Source: DATFQE01 sp963733845 (lineage in GTDB: Bacteria > Actinomycetota > Thermoleophilia > Gaiellales > Gaiellaceae). Taken from it: 64,000 bases of DNA. Location: the NCBI GenBank assembly GCA_963733845.1, contig CAVTEM010000006.1:1-64000 (forward strand). Direction: 5' to 3'. Shown here piece after piece: positions 16,660 through 24,810 of this stretch. Made by a program: the position numbers and the translations under genes. Under the pieces are notes generated by a model. The model was not told where the DNA came from. It did not search any database and saw only the letters and a list, made by a program, of their open reading frames with translations. Positions within the stretch are counted from its first letter, which is position 1; every line of letters starts with the position of its first letter.

Positions 16660-17001
16660 TCAGCCGGCCCGACAGGGTGCGTAGCCGTCGAGCACCACAC
16701 TGGCGTTCTCGAACACGAATACGCAGACGCGCTCCCGGGCCGGACGGCCGAGCCGGTCCAGCAGCTCCGGCGACGGCTGCTCCAGCTCACACTCGAAGCG
16801 GTCGCCCTCACGCTCCTCGCAGGCGCCGAGCTTCGCGCCGTACTCGCGCTCGACCCAGTCGCGGGCACGCTCCTCGCGGCTCGGGTCGAACACGCCGCCG
16901 ACCACCGCGAGCACGCCCAGGGCGAGGATCACGACCGCGCCGCCGGCGGCGTAGCGCATGAGCCGCAGGAGCCGCTTGCGCTCCTCGGGCGGGCGCTTCA
17001 C
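16660..17001 (-). CDS. Small membrane-anchored hypothetical protein
   Basis: A 113-residue protein from GTG at 17001, which overlaps the cdsA stop (GTGA). VKRPPEERKRLLRLMRYAAG is a basic N-terminus; AVVILALGVLAVVGGVF is one membrane helix. The outside part, ERARDWVEREYGAKLGACEE, FECELEQPSPELLDRLG and CVFVFENASVVLDGYAPC, has four Cys likely to form two disulfides. No family recognised. Its location between cdsA and dxr suggests an envelope-related role, by context only. Confidence 0.75.
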   Translation of the reverse strand: MKRPPEERKRLLRLMRYAAGGAVVILALGVLAVVGGVFDPSREERARDWVEREYGAKLGACEEREGDRFECELEQPSPELLDRLGRPARERVCVFVFENASVVLDGYAPCRAG

Positions 17002-17795
17002 GCGAAGCCGAAGGCGGCGATCACGTAGTAGGCCGCGACCGCGGCGAACAGATGCGCGTCGAGGCGGTCGAGCATCCCGCCGTGAGCGCCGAGCAGGTTC
17101 CCTGCGTCCTTGACCTCCGCGTCGCGCTTGACCGCGGACTCGAACAGGTCGCCGAGCGGAGCGGTAAGCGCAATCACGGCGCCGAGCACGATCGAGCGGT
17201 ACCCGTCCATGAAGCCGGTCTCGTAGAGCGCGATCCAGCTGACGAAGATCGCGGCGACCGAGCCGGCGACGAAGCCCTCCCACGTCTTCCCGGGCGAGAT
17301 GGTGGGAGCCAGCTTGTGCCGTCCCACCATCCGCCCGACGAAGTAGGCGGCCGTGTCGTCGGCGAACACGGCGAGGAGGACGGTGAACACCGCCAGGACG
17401 CCTTCCACCGGCAGCTCGCGCAGGAGCACGATGTGCGCGAGGCCGACCCCGACCCACCCGGCGGCCAGGAAGGTCGAGGCGACCGAGACAGCCGTGGGCC
17501 CGCGGGTACCCCCGATGCCCTTGAGCAGGAATGCCAGCGGGAGCGTGATCATCAAGCCCGCGAGCACCCACTCAGGGCCGCCGAGCCGGGCCCCGACGAT
17601 CGCGGCGATCCCGCCCGCGAACCCGGCCAGAGCGACCGGGCGCAGCGGCCGGAAGAGCCGAAAGACCTCGTGCAGCGCGATGACACAGGCCCCTACGGCC
17701 AGCGTCGCGATCCACCAGCCTCCCAGGTAGACGAGGCCGAGCACGGGTGGCAGCAGCAGCACCGCGAACAGCACGCGTGAGATCAGCGGGTGCAC
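16998..17795 (-). CDS. cdsA: Phosphatidate cytidylyltransferase
   Basis: A 265-residue polytopic membrane enzyme making CDP-diacylglycerol from phosphatidate and CTP. About seven to eight hydrophobic helices are visible. The CDS signature lies near the C-terminus: SPGKTWEGFVAGSVAAIFVS, then TAPLGDLFESAVKRDAEVKD and GAHGGMLDRLDAHLFAA, containing the conserved D-x3-SxxKR and GGxxDRxD residues. It sits directly after uppS (3-base gap), the standard bacterial order for lipid-carrier and phospholipid synthesis. Confidence 0.95.
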   Translation of the reverse strand: MHPLISRVLFAVLLLPPVLGLVYLGGWWIATLAVGACVIALHEVFRLFRPLRPVALAGFAGGIAAIVGARLGGPEWVLAGLMITLPLAFLLKGIGGTRGPTAVSVASTFLAAGWVGVGLAHIVLLRELPVEGVLAVFTVLLAVFADDTAAYFVGRMVGRHKLAPTISPGKTWEGFVAGSVAAIFVSWIALYETGFMDGYRSIVLGAVIALTAPLGDLFESAVKRDAEVKDAGNLLGAHGGMLDRLDAHLFAAVAAYYVIAAFGFA

Positions 17796-17798
17796 GTC

Positions 17799-18503
17799 TC
17801 AGCGCCCGCCGAACCGACGCCGGCGGCCGGCGTACGCCTCGAGCGCCTCGCCGAGCTGCTCGGCGCCGAAGTCCGGCCAGAGCGTGTCCACGAAGACGAG
17901 CTCCGCGTAGGCGAGCTGCCAGAGCAGGAAGTTCGAGATCCGCAGCTCGCCCGACGTTCTGATGATCAGGTCGGGATCGGGCAGGTCCGGCGCGTACAGG
18001 TGACGCGCGAACGCCTCCTCGTCGAGGCTCTCGGGAGTGGTGCCGTTCGCCAGCAGCCGCCGGACCGCCTCGACGATCTCCGCTCGGCCGCCGTAGTCGA
18101 AGGCGATCCACAGCTGCAGGCGGTCGTTGCCCGCGGTCTCCTCCTCCAGCCCGGCCATCGCCTGCTGCAGCCAGTCCGGGGCGCGGTCGCGCCGCCCGAT
18201 GAAGCGTGTGCGGACGCCCTGCTCGGCGAGGTCCGGCAGCTCGCGCTCGATCGTCTCGCCGAAGATCTCCATCAGGTCGTCGACCTCGGCCGACGGCCGC
18301 AGCCAGTTCTCGGTCGAGAAGGCGTACACGGTCAGCGACTCGATCCCCTGGTCGATCGCCGCCTCCACGGTGCGCCGGAGCGCACGCGTCCCCGCGCGGT
18401 GTCCTTCCGAGGTCGAGAGGCCGCGCGCGGCCGCCCAGCGGCTGTTGCCGTCCAGGATGATCGCGACCGAGCGGGGAAGCTCGGCGGACGCCGGAGGGTC
18501 CAC
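17799..18503 (-). CDS. uppS: Undecaprenyl (polyprenyl) diphosphate synthase
   Basis: A 234-residue cis-prenyltransferase that builds the C50-C55 lipid carrier for peptidoglycan. The pyrophosphate-binding motif LDGNSRWAAARGLSTSEGH is at residues 17-35 with catalytic Asp18. Further family motifs are VYAFSTENWLRP, IAFDYGGRAEIVEAV, and DLIIRTSGELRISNFLLWQ, with the closing ELVFVDTLWPDF. The length is normal. It starts exactly at the end of frr (1-base overlap). With dxr and ispG in the same block, isoprenoid supply and use are transcribed together. Confidence 0.97.
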   Translation of the reverse strand: MDPPASAELPRSVAIILDGNSRWAAARGLSTSEGHRAGTRALRRTVEAAIDQGIESLTVYAFSTENWLRPSAEVDDLMEIFGETIERELPDLAEQGVRTRFIGRRDRAPDWLQQAMAGLEEETAGNDRLQLWIAFDYGGRAEIVEAVRRLLANGTTPESLDEEAFARHLYAPDLPDPDLIIRTSGELRISNFLLWQLAYAELVFVDTLWPDFGAEQLGEALEAYAGRRRRFGGR

Positions 18504-19060
18504 TAGACCTCGGTGATCTCGGCTTCCTTGCGCTTGAGCAGCTCGTCGATGCGGTGGACGTGCTCGTCCGTGAGCTTCTGCACGCGTTCCTCGGCGCGCC
18601 GCTCCTCGTCGTCGCCGACCTCGCCGTCCCGGACGAGCTCCTTCAGGTGGTGCATGACGTCCCGGCGCACGTTGCGCACGGCGACGCGGCCGTCCTCGGC
18701 GAGGTGGCGCACGACCTTGACCAGCTCCTTGCGCCGCTCCTCGGTCAGCTGCGGGATCGGCAGCCGGATCACCTTGCCGTCATTGGACGGCGTCAGGCCC
18801 AGGTCAGACTCCTGGATCGACCGCTCGATCGACTTGATCGAGCTCGGGTCGAAGGGCTGCACGGTCAGGAGCCGGGGCTCCGGGACGTTGATCGTCGCCA
18901 GCTGCTTCAGCGGTGTGGGCTGGCCGTAGTAGTCGACGTTGACGCGATCGAGCAGCGCCGCCGAGGCCCGGCCGGTGCGGACCGTGTTGAACTCGTTGTG
19001 CGTCGACTCGACGGACTTGTCCATCCGCCTGGTCGCGTCGGTGATCAGCTCGTCGATCAT
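18503..19060 (-). CDS. frr: Ribosome recycling factor
   Basis: A 185-residue factor that, with EF-G, splits post-termination ribosomes. The three-helix bundle and beta-sandwich pattern is clear: MDKSVESTHNEFNTVRTGRA, then RVNVDYYGQPTPLKQLATIN, PEPRLLTVQPFD, and VIRLPIPQLTEERRKELVKV. The C-terminal helix region carries EERRAEERVQKLTDEHVHRI. The length is canonical. The ATG overlaps the pyrH stop by 4 bases. Confidence 0.97.
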   Translation of the reverse strand: MIDELITDATRRMDKSVESTHNEFNTVRTGRASAALLDRVNVDYYGQPTPLKQLATINVPEPRLLTVQPFDPSSIKSIERSIQESDLGLTPSNDGKVIRLPIPQLTEERRKELVKVVRHLAEDGRVAVRNVRRDVMHHLKELVRDGEVGDDEERRAEERVQKLTDEHVHRIDELLKRKEAEITEV

Positions 19061-19830
19061 GCGCTCCCTCCGCCCGGGGTCGAGATGATCGTCCCGACGC
19101 GCTCGCCGAGCACGACGCGTCGGATGTTGCCGTCCGCCAGACCGAAGACGTAGATCGGCAGGCCGTTGTCCATGCAGAGCGACAGGGCGGTCGTGTCCAT
19201 CACGCGCAGGCCCCGTTCGATCGCCTCCCGGTGCGTGAGCTCGGGCAGGAACTCCGCGCCGGGATCGCGTCGCGGGTCGTCCTCGTAGACGCCGGCGACC
19301 TCGTGCTTCGCCATCAGGATCGCCTCGGCCCCGATCTCCAGCGCGCGGAGCGCGGCGGCCGTGTCGGTGGTGAAGAACGGATTGCCCGTGCCGGCCGCGA
19401 AGATCACGATCCGGCTCTTCTCGAGATGCCTGATCGCCCGGCGGCGGATGTACGGCTCGGCCACCTCCGACACCTCCAGCGCCGAGAGCACGCGCGTGTG
19501 CGCGCCCTTCTGCTCGAGCACGTCCTGCAGCGTGAGGGCGTTGAGCACGGTCGCGAGCATGCCCGCGTAGTCGGCGGTGGCGCGGTCCATGCCCTCCGCC
19601 GCGGCGGCCAGGCCGCGGTAGATGTTCCCGGCGCCGACGACGATCGCAAGCTCGAGGCCGCGCGAGTGGACGTCGAGCACCTCGTCTGCGATCGCCTCGA
19701 CCGTCGGGAGGTCGACCCCGAACTGCTTGTCGCCCATCAGAGCCTCGCCCGAGAGCTTGAGCAGGATGCGGCCGAAGGCAGGGGCGGCGTCCGGTGCGGC
19801 CACGCCTCCCTCCGGTTGCTCGAAGGCCAC
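19057..19830 (-). CDS. pyrH: UMP kinase
   Basis: A 257-residue hexameric amino-acid-kinase-fold enzyme that phosphorylates UMP to UDP. It opens GRILLKLSGEALMGDKQFGV, then has IVVGAGNIYRG, the substrate loop MDRATADYAGMLATVLNAL, and the nucleotide region GTGNPFFTTDTAAALRALEI. GTG at 19830 is chosen because it lies just after the tsf stop and gives a short leader before the conserved LLKLSGE. Longer upstream frames are the shadow of tsf. Gene order rpsB-tsf-pyrH-frr is near universal. Confidence 0.95.
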   Translation of the reverse strand: MAFEQPEGGVAAPDAAPAFGRILLKLSGEALMGDKQFGVDLPTVEAIADEVLDVHSRGLELAIVVGAGNIYRGLAAAAEGMDRATADYAGMLATVLNALTLQDVLEQKGAHTRVLSALEVSEVAEPYIRRRAIRHLEKSRIVIFAAGTGNPFFTTDTAAALRALEIGAEAILMAKHEVAGVYEDDPRRDPGAEFLPELTHREAIERGLRVMDTTALSLCMDNGLPIYVFGLADGNIRRVVLGERVGTIISTPGGGSA

Positions 19831-19835
19831 GCCGA

Positions 19836-20639
19836 CTACCCGGCGAGCGCGATGCGCTCGAACTCGAGCACTTCCGCGCCCGCCTCTGACAGCGCCTGGC
19901 CGACGGTCTTGCCGGTGTCGTGGATCCAGGGCTGCTCGGTGAGCACCTGCGCGGCGAAGAAGCGCTTGTTCAACATTCCCTCGACGATCTTCTCGCGTGC
20001 CTGCTCCGGCTTCGACTTGACCTCGTCGGAGTTGGCGTAGATCTCGCGCTCGGCGGTGACGATGTCCTCGGGGACGTCGTCGCGCGCCACCCACTGTGGC
20101 GCCGCTGCCGCCACGTGCATCGCGAGGAAGCGCCCGAGCTCCGCATCGCCGCCCCGCACCTGCACGAGCGTTCCCAGCTTGTTCGCGGGCGGATGGGCAT
20201 AGCCGGCGATCGCGCCGCCGTCGACCGCCTCGAACCGGGCCGCCTCCACGACCTTGATGTTCTCGCCGAGCTTGGCGACGAGCCCGACGCGCTCCTCCTC
20301 GAGCTGCTCGAGGGCATCCCTGCCCTCCGCGTCCACGAGTTTCAGCGCCTTCTCCGCGAACGCGAGGAACTCCTCGTTGTTCGACACGGGCTCGGTCTCG
20401 CAGCCTACGCCGACGATCGCGCCCTTCTTCGTGTCGTCGGAGATGACGTAGCCGACCTTGCCCTCGGTCGTCTCGCGGCCCGCCCGCTTGGCGGCCTGGC
20501 CGAGCCCCTGCTCGCGCAGGAGCTTCTGCGCGGCCTCGAGGTCGCCGCCCGTCTCCACGAGCGCGCGCTTGCAGTCCATCATCCCCGCGCCGGTCAGGTC
20601 GCGGAGCTCTTTCACGAGTGCGGCCGAGATGGCGGTCAC
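19836..20639 (-). CDS. tsf: Elongation factor Ts
   Basis: A 267-residue nucleotide-exchange factor for EF-Tu. The N-terminal UBA domain reads LVKELRDLTGAGMMDCKRAL, followed by AAQKLLREQGL and the core KVGYVISDDTKKGAIVGVGC. Two core subdomains are present, ending HDTGKTVGQALSEAGAEVLE. The length is typical. The start overlaps the rpsB stop by 4 bases, so expression is coupled to ribosomal protein S2. Confidence 0.97.
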   Translation of the reverse strand: MTAISAALVKELRDLTGAGMMDCKRALVETGGDLEAAQKLLREQGLGQAAKRAGRETTEGKVGYVISDDTKKGAIVGVGCETEPVSNNEEFLAFAEKALKLVDAEGRDALEQLEEERVGLVAKLGENIKVVEAARFEAVDGGAIAGYAHPPANKLGTLVQVRGGDAELGRFLAMHVAAAAPQWVARDDVPEDIVTAEREIYANSDEVKSKPEQAREKIVEGMLNKRFFAAQVLTEQPWIHDTGKTVGQALSEAGAEVLEFERIALAG

Positions 20640-21622
20640 TGCTGCTCCTCCGTCGCTGCGGGAGCCTCCTCTGGGGCCGTTTTCTCGGCCCCCGGGGCGG
20701 GCTCGATGGCCTCCTCGCCCTGCGAGACCACCTCTTGCTCGGGGGCCTCGGCAGCCGCCTCCGCGACGGGCTCGGCCGGCGCAGCAGGCTCGGTCTCCGC
20801 CACAGGCTCGGCGTCCGCTGCAGGCTCAGCGTCCGCTGCAGGCTCGGCGTCCGCTGCAGGCGCGGCTTCCGCCGGCGCCTCGGCCTCTGCGGGGCCGCCG
20901 TTGCCGTTGGCGCTCGGGCGGGTGAACTCCTGGGCGGTGACACCGCTCTGCCCCGCGGCGATCCCGTCGGCGATCGCTCGCACGATCAGGCTGCAGGAGC
21001 GGATCGCGTCGTCGTTTCCGGGGATGATGAAGTCGGCCTCGTCGGGGTCGCAGTTCGTGTCCACGAGCGCGACGACCGGCAGGCCCAGCCTGCGCGCCTC
21101 GCGCACCGCCAGCTGCTCCTTGCGCAGGTCGACGATGAAGACGGCATCCGGCTGCTTCTGCATGTCGGCGACGCCGCCGAGGTTCGCGTCGAGCTTCTCC
21201 AGCTCGCCGAGCATCGTGATCCGCTCCTTCGCAGGCAGCAGGTCGATCTGGCCCTCCTCCTTCAGCCGGCGCAGCTCGTGCAGACGCTCGATCCGGCTGG
21301 AGATCGTGCGCCAGTTGGTCAGCAGGCCACCCAGCCAGCGGTGGTTGACGTACGGCATCTTCACGCGTGCCGCGTGCTCGGCGACCGCGTCCTGGCTCTG
21401 CTTCTTCGTGCCGACGAACAGCATCGAGCCGCCGCGTTCGGCGAGGTTGCGCGCGAACGAATGTGCCTCCTCGAGCAGCTCGAGCGTCTGCTGGAGGTCG
21501 ATGATGTAGATCCCGCCGCGCTCCGTGAAGATGAAGCGCTTCATCTTCGGGTTCCAGCGGCGGGTCTGGTGGCCGAAGTGGACTCCGGCCTCCAGGAGTT
21601 CTCGCATGCTCACGACCGACAT
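20636..21622 (-). CDS. rpsB: 30S ribosomal protein S2 with long acidic C-terminal tail
   Basis: A 328-residue protein. ATG at 21622 (MSVVSMRELLEAGVHFGHQT) is preceded by AAAGGGG; an earlier in-frame start would add a non-conserved leader. The S2 core is complete: TRRWNPKMKRFIFTERGGIY, LFVGTKKQSQDAVAEHA, RWLGGLLTNW, PDAVFIVDLRKEQLAV and IIPGNDDAIRSC. The core ends near residue 238. The rest is a low-complexity Ala/Glu/Pro tail with tandem ADAEPA units, coded by an 18-bp DNA repeat. Tails of this kind occur in several actinobacterial S2 proteins and are probably disordered. Confidence 0.96.
   Translation of the reverse strand: MSVVSMRELLEAGVHFGHQTRRWNPKMKRFIFTERGGIYIIDLQQTLELLEEAHSFARNLAERGGSMLFVGTKKQSQDAVAEHAARVKMPYVNHRWLGGLLTNWRTISSRIERLHELRRLKEEGQIDLLPAKERITMLGELEKLDANLGGVADMQKQPDAVFIVDLRKEQLAVREARRLGLPVVALVDTNCDPDEADFIIPGNDDAIRSCSLIVRAIADGIAAGQSGVTAQEFTRPSANGNGGPAEAEAPAEAAPAADAEPAADAEPAADAEPVAETEPAAPAEPVAEAAAEAPEQEVVSQGEEAIEPAPGAEKTAPEEAPAATEEQQ
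20811..20864. repeat. Three 18-bp tandem repeats inside rpsB
   Basis: The unit GCGTCCGCTGCAGGCTCG is repeated three times with 18-base period (20811-20828, 20829-20846, 20847-20864) and only two or three mismatches in total. Read on the coding strand each unit gives six residues of the acidic ADAEPA tail. Such an in-frame repeat can gain or lose units without breaking the gene. Confidence 0.9.
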
Positions 21623-21744
21623 CGCGGCCCCTTTCTCGGTTGAAGTACGGCTTTCAGCCGGCGGGGGCTCGGGTGGAACCGCTCGACAGGGAGCGGCACC
21701 GCCCACCCGTCCGTCCGCCGGGACGGGAACAGGAGCGGGCCATC

Positions 21745-22632
21745 TTAGCGAGTTCGGAGCGAGTCGAGGAACGACGCCAGGTCGTTCGGAAGGGGCGAGC
21801 TCGCCTCCACGCGCTCGCCCGTGAGCGGGTGTGGGAACGCCAGCTGGGTGGCGTGGAGGAACTGGCGCGCGAGCCCCGGCTCGGGGACGCCGTAGACCGG
21901 GTCGCCCGCCACCGGGAGCTCGATCGCGCCCAGGTGGACGCGGATCTGGTGCGTCCTCCCCGTCTCGAGCTGCACGCGCAGGAGCGCGTGGTGGCCGAGC
22001 AGCTCCTCCGTCTCGAAGTGCGTGATCGCCTCGCGCGGCGAGTCCGTGTCGAGCGAGTGCCGGAGCGGATCGCTGCGGTCCCGGCCGATCGGCGCCTCGA
22101 TCCGGCCTCGCCGTGAGCGCGGCCGGCCGCGGACGAGCGCCAGGTACGTGCGCTCGAGCGCGCGGTCGGCGACCAGGCTCCTCAGGCGCTCGTACGCCTC
22201 CTCCGAGCGCGCGACGACGAGTAGCCCGGACGTGTCGCGGTCGAGCCGGTGCACGATGCCCGGGCGGTCGGCCTCCTCCCCGCCCTCGGCGCCGTGCTCG
22301 AGCAGGCCGTGGACGAGCGTGCCTTCGTGGTGTCCCGGCGCGGGATGGACGACGACGCCCGCCGGCTTGTCGACCACGAGCAGGTGTTCGTCCTCGTAGG
22401 CCAGGCGGAGGTCCATCGCCTCGGGCTTGAGCGGCCGCTCGACCACCTCGGGAATGTCCACGTCGACGGTCTCCCCGCCTTCGAGGCGATGGCTCTTCGG
22501 CCGCCGGACGCCGTCGACCGAGACGCGGCCGTCCGCGAGCAGCCGCTCCGCCTCGGCCCGCGAGGCGACCCCGGCGTAGCCGACCAGGAAGCGATCGAGC
22601 CGGAGCCCGGCAGCCTCGTCAGGAGCGCGCAG
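21745..22632 (-). CDS. rluD: RluA/RluD-family 23S rRNA pseudouridine synthase, CTG start
   Basis: A 295-residue enzyme converting uridines of 23S rRNA (helix 69 in RluD) to pseudouridine. The N-terminal S4 RNA-binding domain reads LRLDRFLVGYAGVASRAEAE then RLLADGRVSVDGVRRPKSHR. The catalytic domain opens LAYEDEHLLVVDKPAGVVVH and contains the catalytic Asp in GIVHRLDRDTSGLLVVA, then GRTHQIRVHLGAIELPVAGD. Internal GTG at 22461 would delete the S4 domain. The only start upstream of the S4 domain after an in-frame stop is CTG at 22630-22632, inside the lspA 3' end. rluD directly follows lspA in many bacteria. Confidence 0.9.
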   Translation of the reverse strand: MRAPDEAAGLRLDRFLVGYAGVASRAEAERLLADGRVSVDGVRRPKSHRLEGGETVDVDIPEVVERPLKPEAMDLRLAYEDEHLLVVDKPAGVVVHPAPGHHEGTLVHGLLEHGAEGGEEADRPGIVHRLDRDTSGLLVVARSEEAYERLRSLVADRALERTYLALVRGRPRSRRGRIEAPIGRDRSDPLRHSLDTDSPREAITHFETEELLGHHALLRVQLETGRTHQIRVHLGAIELPVAGDPVYGVPEPGLARQFLHATQLAFPHPLTGERVEASSPLPNDLASFLDSLRTR

Positions 22633-23209
22633 GCGGGGCGTCGGTCAGGGGGTGCGGGCGGTTCGGCCGACGTCGGTCGGCCGCCAGCAGGGCGACGAGC
22701 AGGATCACGACGCCCGAGACGATGAACGAGTCGGCCAGGTTGAAGGCAGGCCAGAAGCGGACGTCGATGAAATCCGTGACGTGGCCCAGGCGGACGCGGT
22801 CGATCAGGTTCGATGCGCTGCCGCCGATCAGAAGCCCCAGCGCGACCGGGAGCACCGGATGCCGCGCGCCCGAGCGGGCGAAGAAGTAGAGCATCCAGCC
22901 CACCGCGACGGCCGTGAGGACGGTCACGATCGGCGTCGCGTTCGCGAAGAGCCCGAACGCGATCCCGGAGTTCTGGACGTGGTGGATCGACACCGGGCCC
23001 GCGATGTGGACCTCGTCGTCGAGGGCCAGCTGGCTGGACACGAGCTGCTTCGTCAGCTGGTCGGCGACGACAGCCGCCAGAACGACCGACGAGAGGCCCA
23101 GCCATTGGTACCCACGGGCGCCGAGCGGCCGCGGGGCGGAGGAGACAGGCGGCAGTCCGTTCGGGGACGAGCCGACCCGGATCTCGGGCCGTACCGCGGG
23201 CTCGGTCAA
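22619..23209 (-). CDS. lspA: Lipoprotein signal peptidase II
   Basis: A 196-residue membrane aspartyl protease (family A8) that removes signal peptides from diacylated prolipoproteins. After about 50 mostly polar residues come four helices: LGLSSVVLAAVVADQLTKQL, then VLTAVAVGWMLYFFARS, VALGLLIGGSASNLIDRV, and DSFIVSGVVILLVALLA. Catalytic Asp residues lie in SNLIDRV and FNLADSFIV; HHVQNSGIAFGLF is the conserved substrate region. TTG at 23209 overlaps the preceding stop (TTGA). Longer starts run into the neighbouring gene. The N-terminal extension is longer than usual. Confidence 0.94.
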   Translation of the reverse strand: MTEPAVRPEIRVGSSPNGLPPVSSAPRPLGARGYQWLGLSSVVLAAVVADQLTKQLVSSQLALDDEVHIAGPVSIHHVQNSGIAFGLFANATPIVTVLTAVAVGWMLYFFARSGARHPVLPVALGLLIGGSASNLIDRVRLGHVTDFIDVRFWPAFNLADSFIVSGVVILLVALLAADRRRPNRPHPLTDAPPARS

Positions 23210-23577
23210 CGGCGCTCGGCCTCGCGCTTGCAGTCGATGCAGAGCGTCACCCACGGCATGGCCTCCAGCCGCTCGATGTTGATCGGCCGGCCGCAGTTCT
23301 CGCAGATCCCGTAGGTGCCGGCCTCGATCCGCTTCAGGGCGCCTTCCACGTGCGCGAGGTGGACTTCCTCGCTCGACTCGAGCGTCGAGTCCAGCTCGCG
23401 GTCGTACGTGTGCGTGGCGATATCGGCCAGGTGATTGTCCAGGCCGCCCGAGAGCTCGCGCTGCTCGTCCTCGGTCGTGCCCCGGTGCTCCTCGTGCAGG
23501 TATGCGATCGCCTTCTGCGTCCGCTCACGCTCCTCGACGAGGCGGGTCTTGAACGACTCGACGTCGATTGTGCTCAT
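23206..23577 (-). CDS. DksA/TraR-family zinc-finger protein
   Basis: A 123-residue protein with an N-terminal coiled-coil (FKTRLVEERERTQKAIAYLH, LSGGLDNHLADIATHTYDRE) and a C-terminal C4 zinc finger GTYGICENCGRPINIERLEA ... VTLCIDCKREAERR. Family members bind the RNA polymerase secondary channel or act as YteA-like regulators. The DksA acidic tip residues are not evident, so it is closer to the TraR/YteA type common in Gram-positives next to lspA. It overlaps lspA and the DUF167 gene by 4 bases each. Confidence 0.92.
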   Translation of the reverse strand: MSTIDVESFKTRLVEERERTQKAIAYLHEEHRGTTEDEQRELSGGLDNHLADIATHTYDRELDSTLESSEEVHLAHVEGALKRIEAGTYGICENCGRPINIERLEAMPWVTLCIDCKREAERR

Positions 23578-23861
23578 GCGCGCGCTTCCTTTCTTCCTGC
23601 CGCTGCCAGCCGGCGCTCGGTCTCGTCGGGAGCGATGCCCGTCAGCTCGACGAGCTTGTCGCGACCGCCGTGCCCTGAAACTACCGAGATCGTACGTGCC
23701 GGCACCCCGAGCGTGGCCGCCAGCAGCGCAACGACGGCCTCGTTGGCGCGCCCTCGCTCCGGCGGCGCCGCGACGCGCACCTTCCAGCCTTCGCCGTGCC
23801 GTCCGACGACGGCGCTCGTCCGGGCGCCCGGAGACACGCGCAGGGCGAGACGAGTGGCCAC
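23574..23861 (-). CDS. DUF167 (YggU-like) protein
   Basis: A 95-residue protein matching the small DUF167 fold: LALRVSPGARTSAVVGRHGE, WKVRVAAPPERGRANEAVVA, LLAATLGVPARTISVVSGHG, GRDKLVELTG. The PGA-x-[KR] and PPxxGRAN motifs are family hallmarks. The function is unknown, but the gene is a constant member of yggS-yggT-type clusters, as here, between divIVA and the zinc-finger gene. Confidence 0.93.
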   Translation of the reverse strand: MATRLALRVSPGARTSAVVGRHGEGWKVRVAAPPERGRANEAVVALLAATLGVPARTISVVSGHGGRDKLVELTGIAPDETERRLAAAGRKEARA

Positions 23862-23882
23862 GATCTGAGTCTAGCCCGACTC

Positions 23883-24317
23883 CTATGCGGCTTCCGCCGC
23901 GGGATCCGCCTCGTCGAGCACGTCGAGCGCTCCGGCCAGCTGTGCCCGGATCCGCGACGAGTCGACGGCGAGGCGCTCTCGCTCGACCCGCGCGGCCCGC
24001 ACGATCTCGCGGGCGGCGGCCTGAGCCTCCTCGAGCACGAGCGCCGCTTGCTTCTGGGCGCCGTTGCGAAGCTCCGCGGCGGTGCGCTCGGCCGAGATCA
24101 GCGTCTGGCGCAGCAGGCCCTCGAGCTCGCGGTGGCGGACGATGTCCTCCTCCAGCTGCTCGACGCGGTCTGCGAGGTCGACCCGTTCCCGCCAGACCTC
24201 CTCGAAGCTGTCGGCGATCTCGAGCAGGAGCTGTTCCGTCGGCGTGCGCCGGTAGCCGCCGAACAGGGCGCGTTTCAGCGTGACGTGCCGGATCTCGACG
24301 GGCGTGACAGCGCTCAT
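23883..24317 (-). CDS. divIVA: DivIVA/GpsB-type coiled-coil cell-division protein
   Basis: A 144-residue cytoplasmic protein. The N-terminal DivIVA membrane-contact motif is recognisable: MSAVTPVEIRHVTLKRALFG followed by YRRTPTEQLLLEIADSFEEV, a short cap then a long heptad coiled coil (RVDLADRVEQLEEDIVRHRE) running to the Ala-rich tail. ATG at 24317 overlaps the yggT stop (TGATG). It is shorter than actinomycete DivIVA/Wag31 but keeps the fold. With sepF and yggT it marks a division cluster. Confidence 0.9.
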   Translation of the reverse strand: MSAVTPVEIRHVTLKRALFGGYRRTPTEQLLLEIADSFEEVWRERVDLADRVEQLEEDIVRHRELEGLLRQTLISAERTAAELRNGAQKQAALVLEEAQAAAREIVRAARVERERLAVDSSRIRAQLAGALDVLDEADPAAEAA

Positions 24318-24604
24318 CACCTGAAGTTTTCTAGGAGCGCGTTGACAATCCTCGCGCCGAAGATGAGGGCGAAGACCCCGACGATCGGAGACAGGTCGAG
24401 CGGGCCGAGAGGCGGCAGGAAGCGCCGGAAGAGGCGCAGGTACGGCTCGCACACGTCGTAGAGGAACCGCTGGATGCGGTTCAGCGTCGGCGAGTAGGGC
24501 AGCTTGATCCAGCTGGTCAGGATGTACGCGAAGATCAGCAGGACGTAGACGCCCGTGAAAACGGAGATGAAGCTCTGGATGCTCGAGATCGCGTCTGCGA
24601 GCAG
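24317..24604 (-). CDS. yggT: YggT-family membrane protein, probable CTG start
   Basis: The minus frame encodes 95 residues: LLADAISSIQSFISVFTGVY, then VLLIFAYILTSWIKLP, the YggT signature NRIQRFLYDVCEPYLRLFRR, LPPLGPLDLSPIVGVFALIF and the end VNALLENFR. Two hydrophobic helices flank the signature, as in the family (also YlmG). No ATG, GTG or TTG exists between the in-frame TGA just upstream and the first helix, so CTG at 24602-24604 is the best start. The gene lies between sepF and divIVA, the classic ylm order, and is implicated in division or nucleoid/chloroplast-like segregation in homologues. Confidence 0.8.
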   Translation of the reverse strand: MLADAISSIQSFISVFTGVYVLLIFAYILTSWIKLPYSPTLNRIQRFLYDVCEPYLRLFRRFLPPLGPLDLSPIVGVFALIFGARIVNALLENFR

Positions 24605-24783
24605 GAGGGAACCGCCGTATCACGGGTCCATCATCGCGATTTCGCGGGTCGCAAGGCGGTTCCTCTCCCCGAGCACGGCTGGGGACGTCGTGGGGCGAGA
24701 GCGACCGGCCGCCGAAGGCGAGCTTGCCTCGCCGGGAGGCTCACCGACGCGGGTCTTGCCAGGCGCTAAAGAAGGGGGCCCAT

Positions 24784-24804
24784 GGGGGAAACATGGTTTC
24801 CCCC
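24784..24804 (-). terminator. Hairpin downstream of sepF
   Basis: GGGGGAAAC (24784-24792), loop ATG, GTTTCCCCC (24796-24804) form a perfect 9-bp stem with 3-base loop, 6 bases after the sepF stop. On the minus strand it is followed by ATGGGCCCCCTTCTTT, ending T-rich. It probably terminates part of the sepF transcript and separates it from yggT, about 180 bases further on. Confidence 0.75.
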
Positions 24805-24810
24805 GTGCTA

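Noticed and set aside
21623..21744. A structured regulatory leader upstream of rpsB
   Set aside because: A small CGGCT/AGCCG hairpin is present but it does not match the known S2 leader and the GC content makes such hairpins common.
22459..22461. GTG as the start of rluD
   Set aside because: It would remove the whole S4 RNA-binding domain, which is clearly encoded upstream in the same frame.
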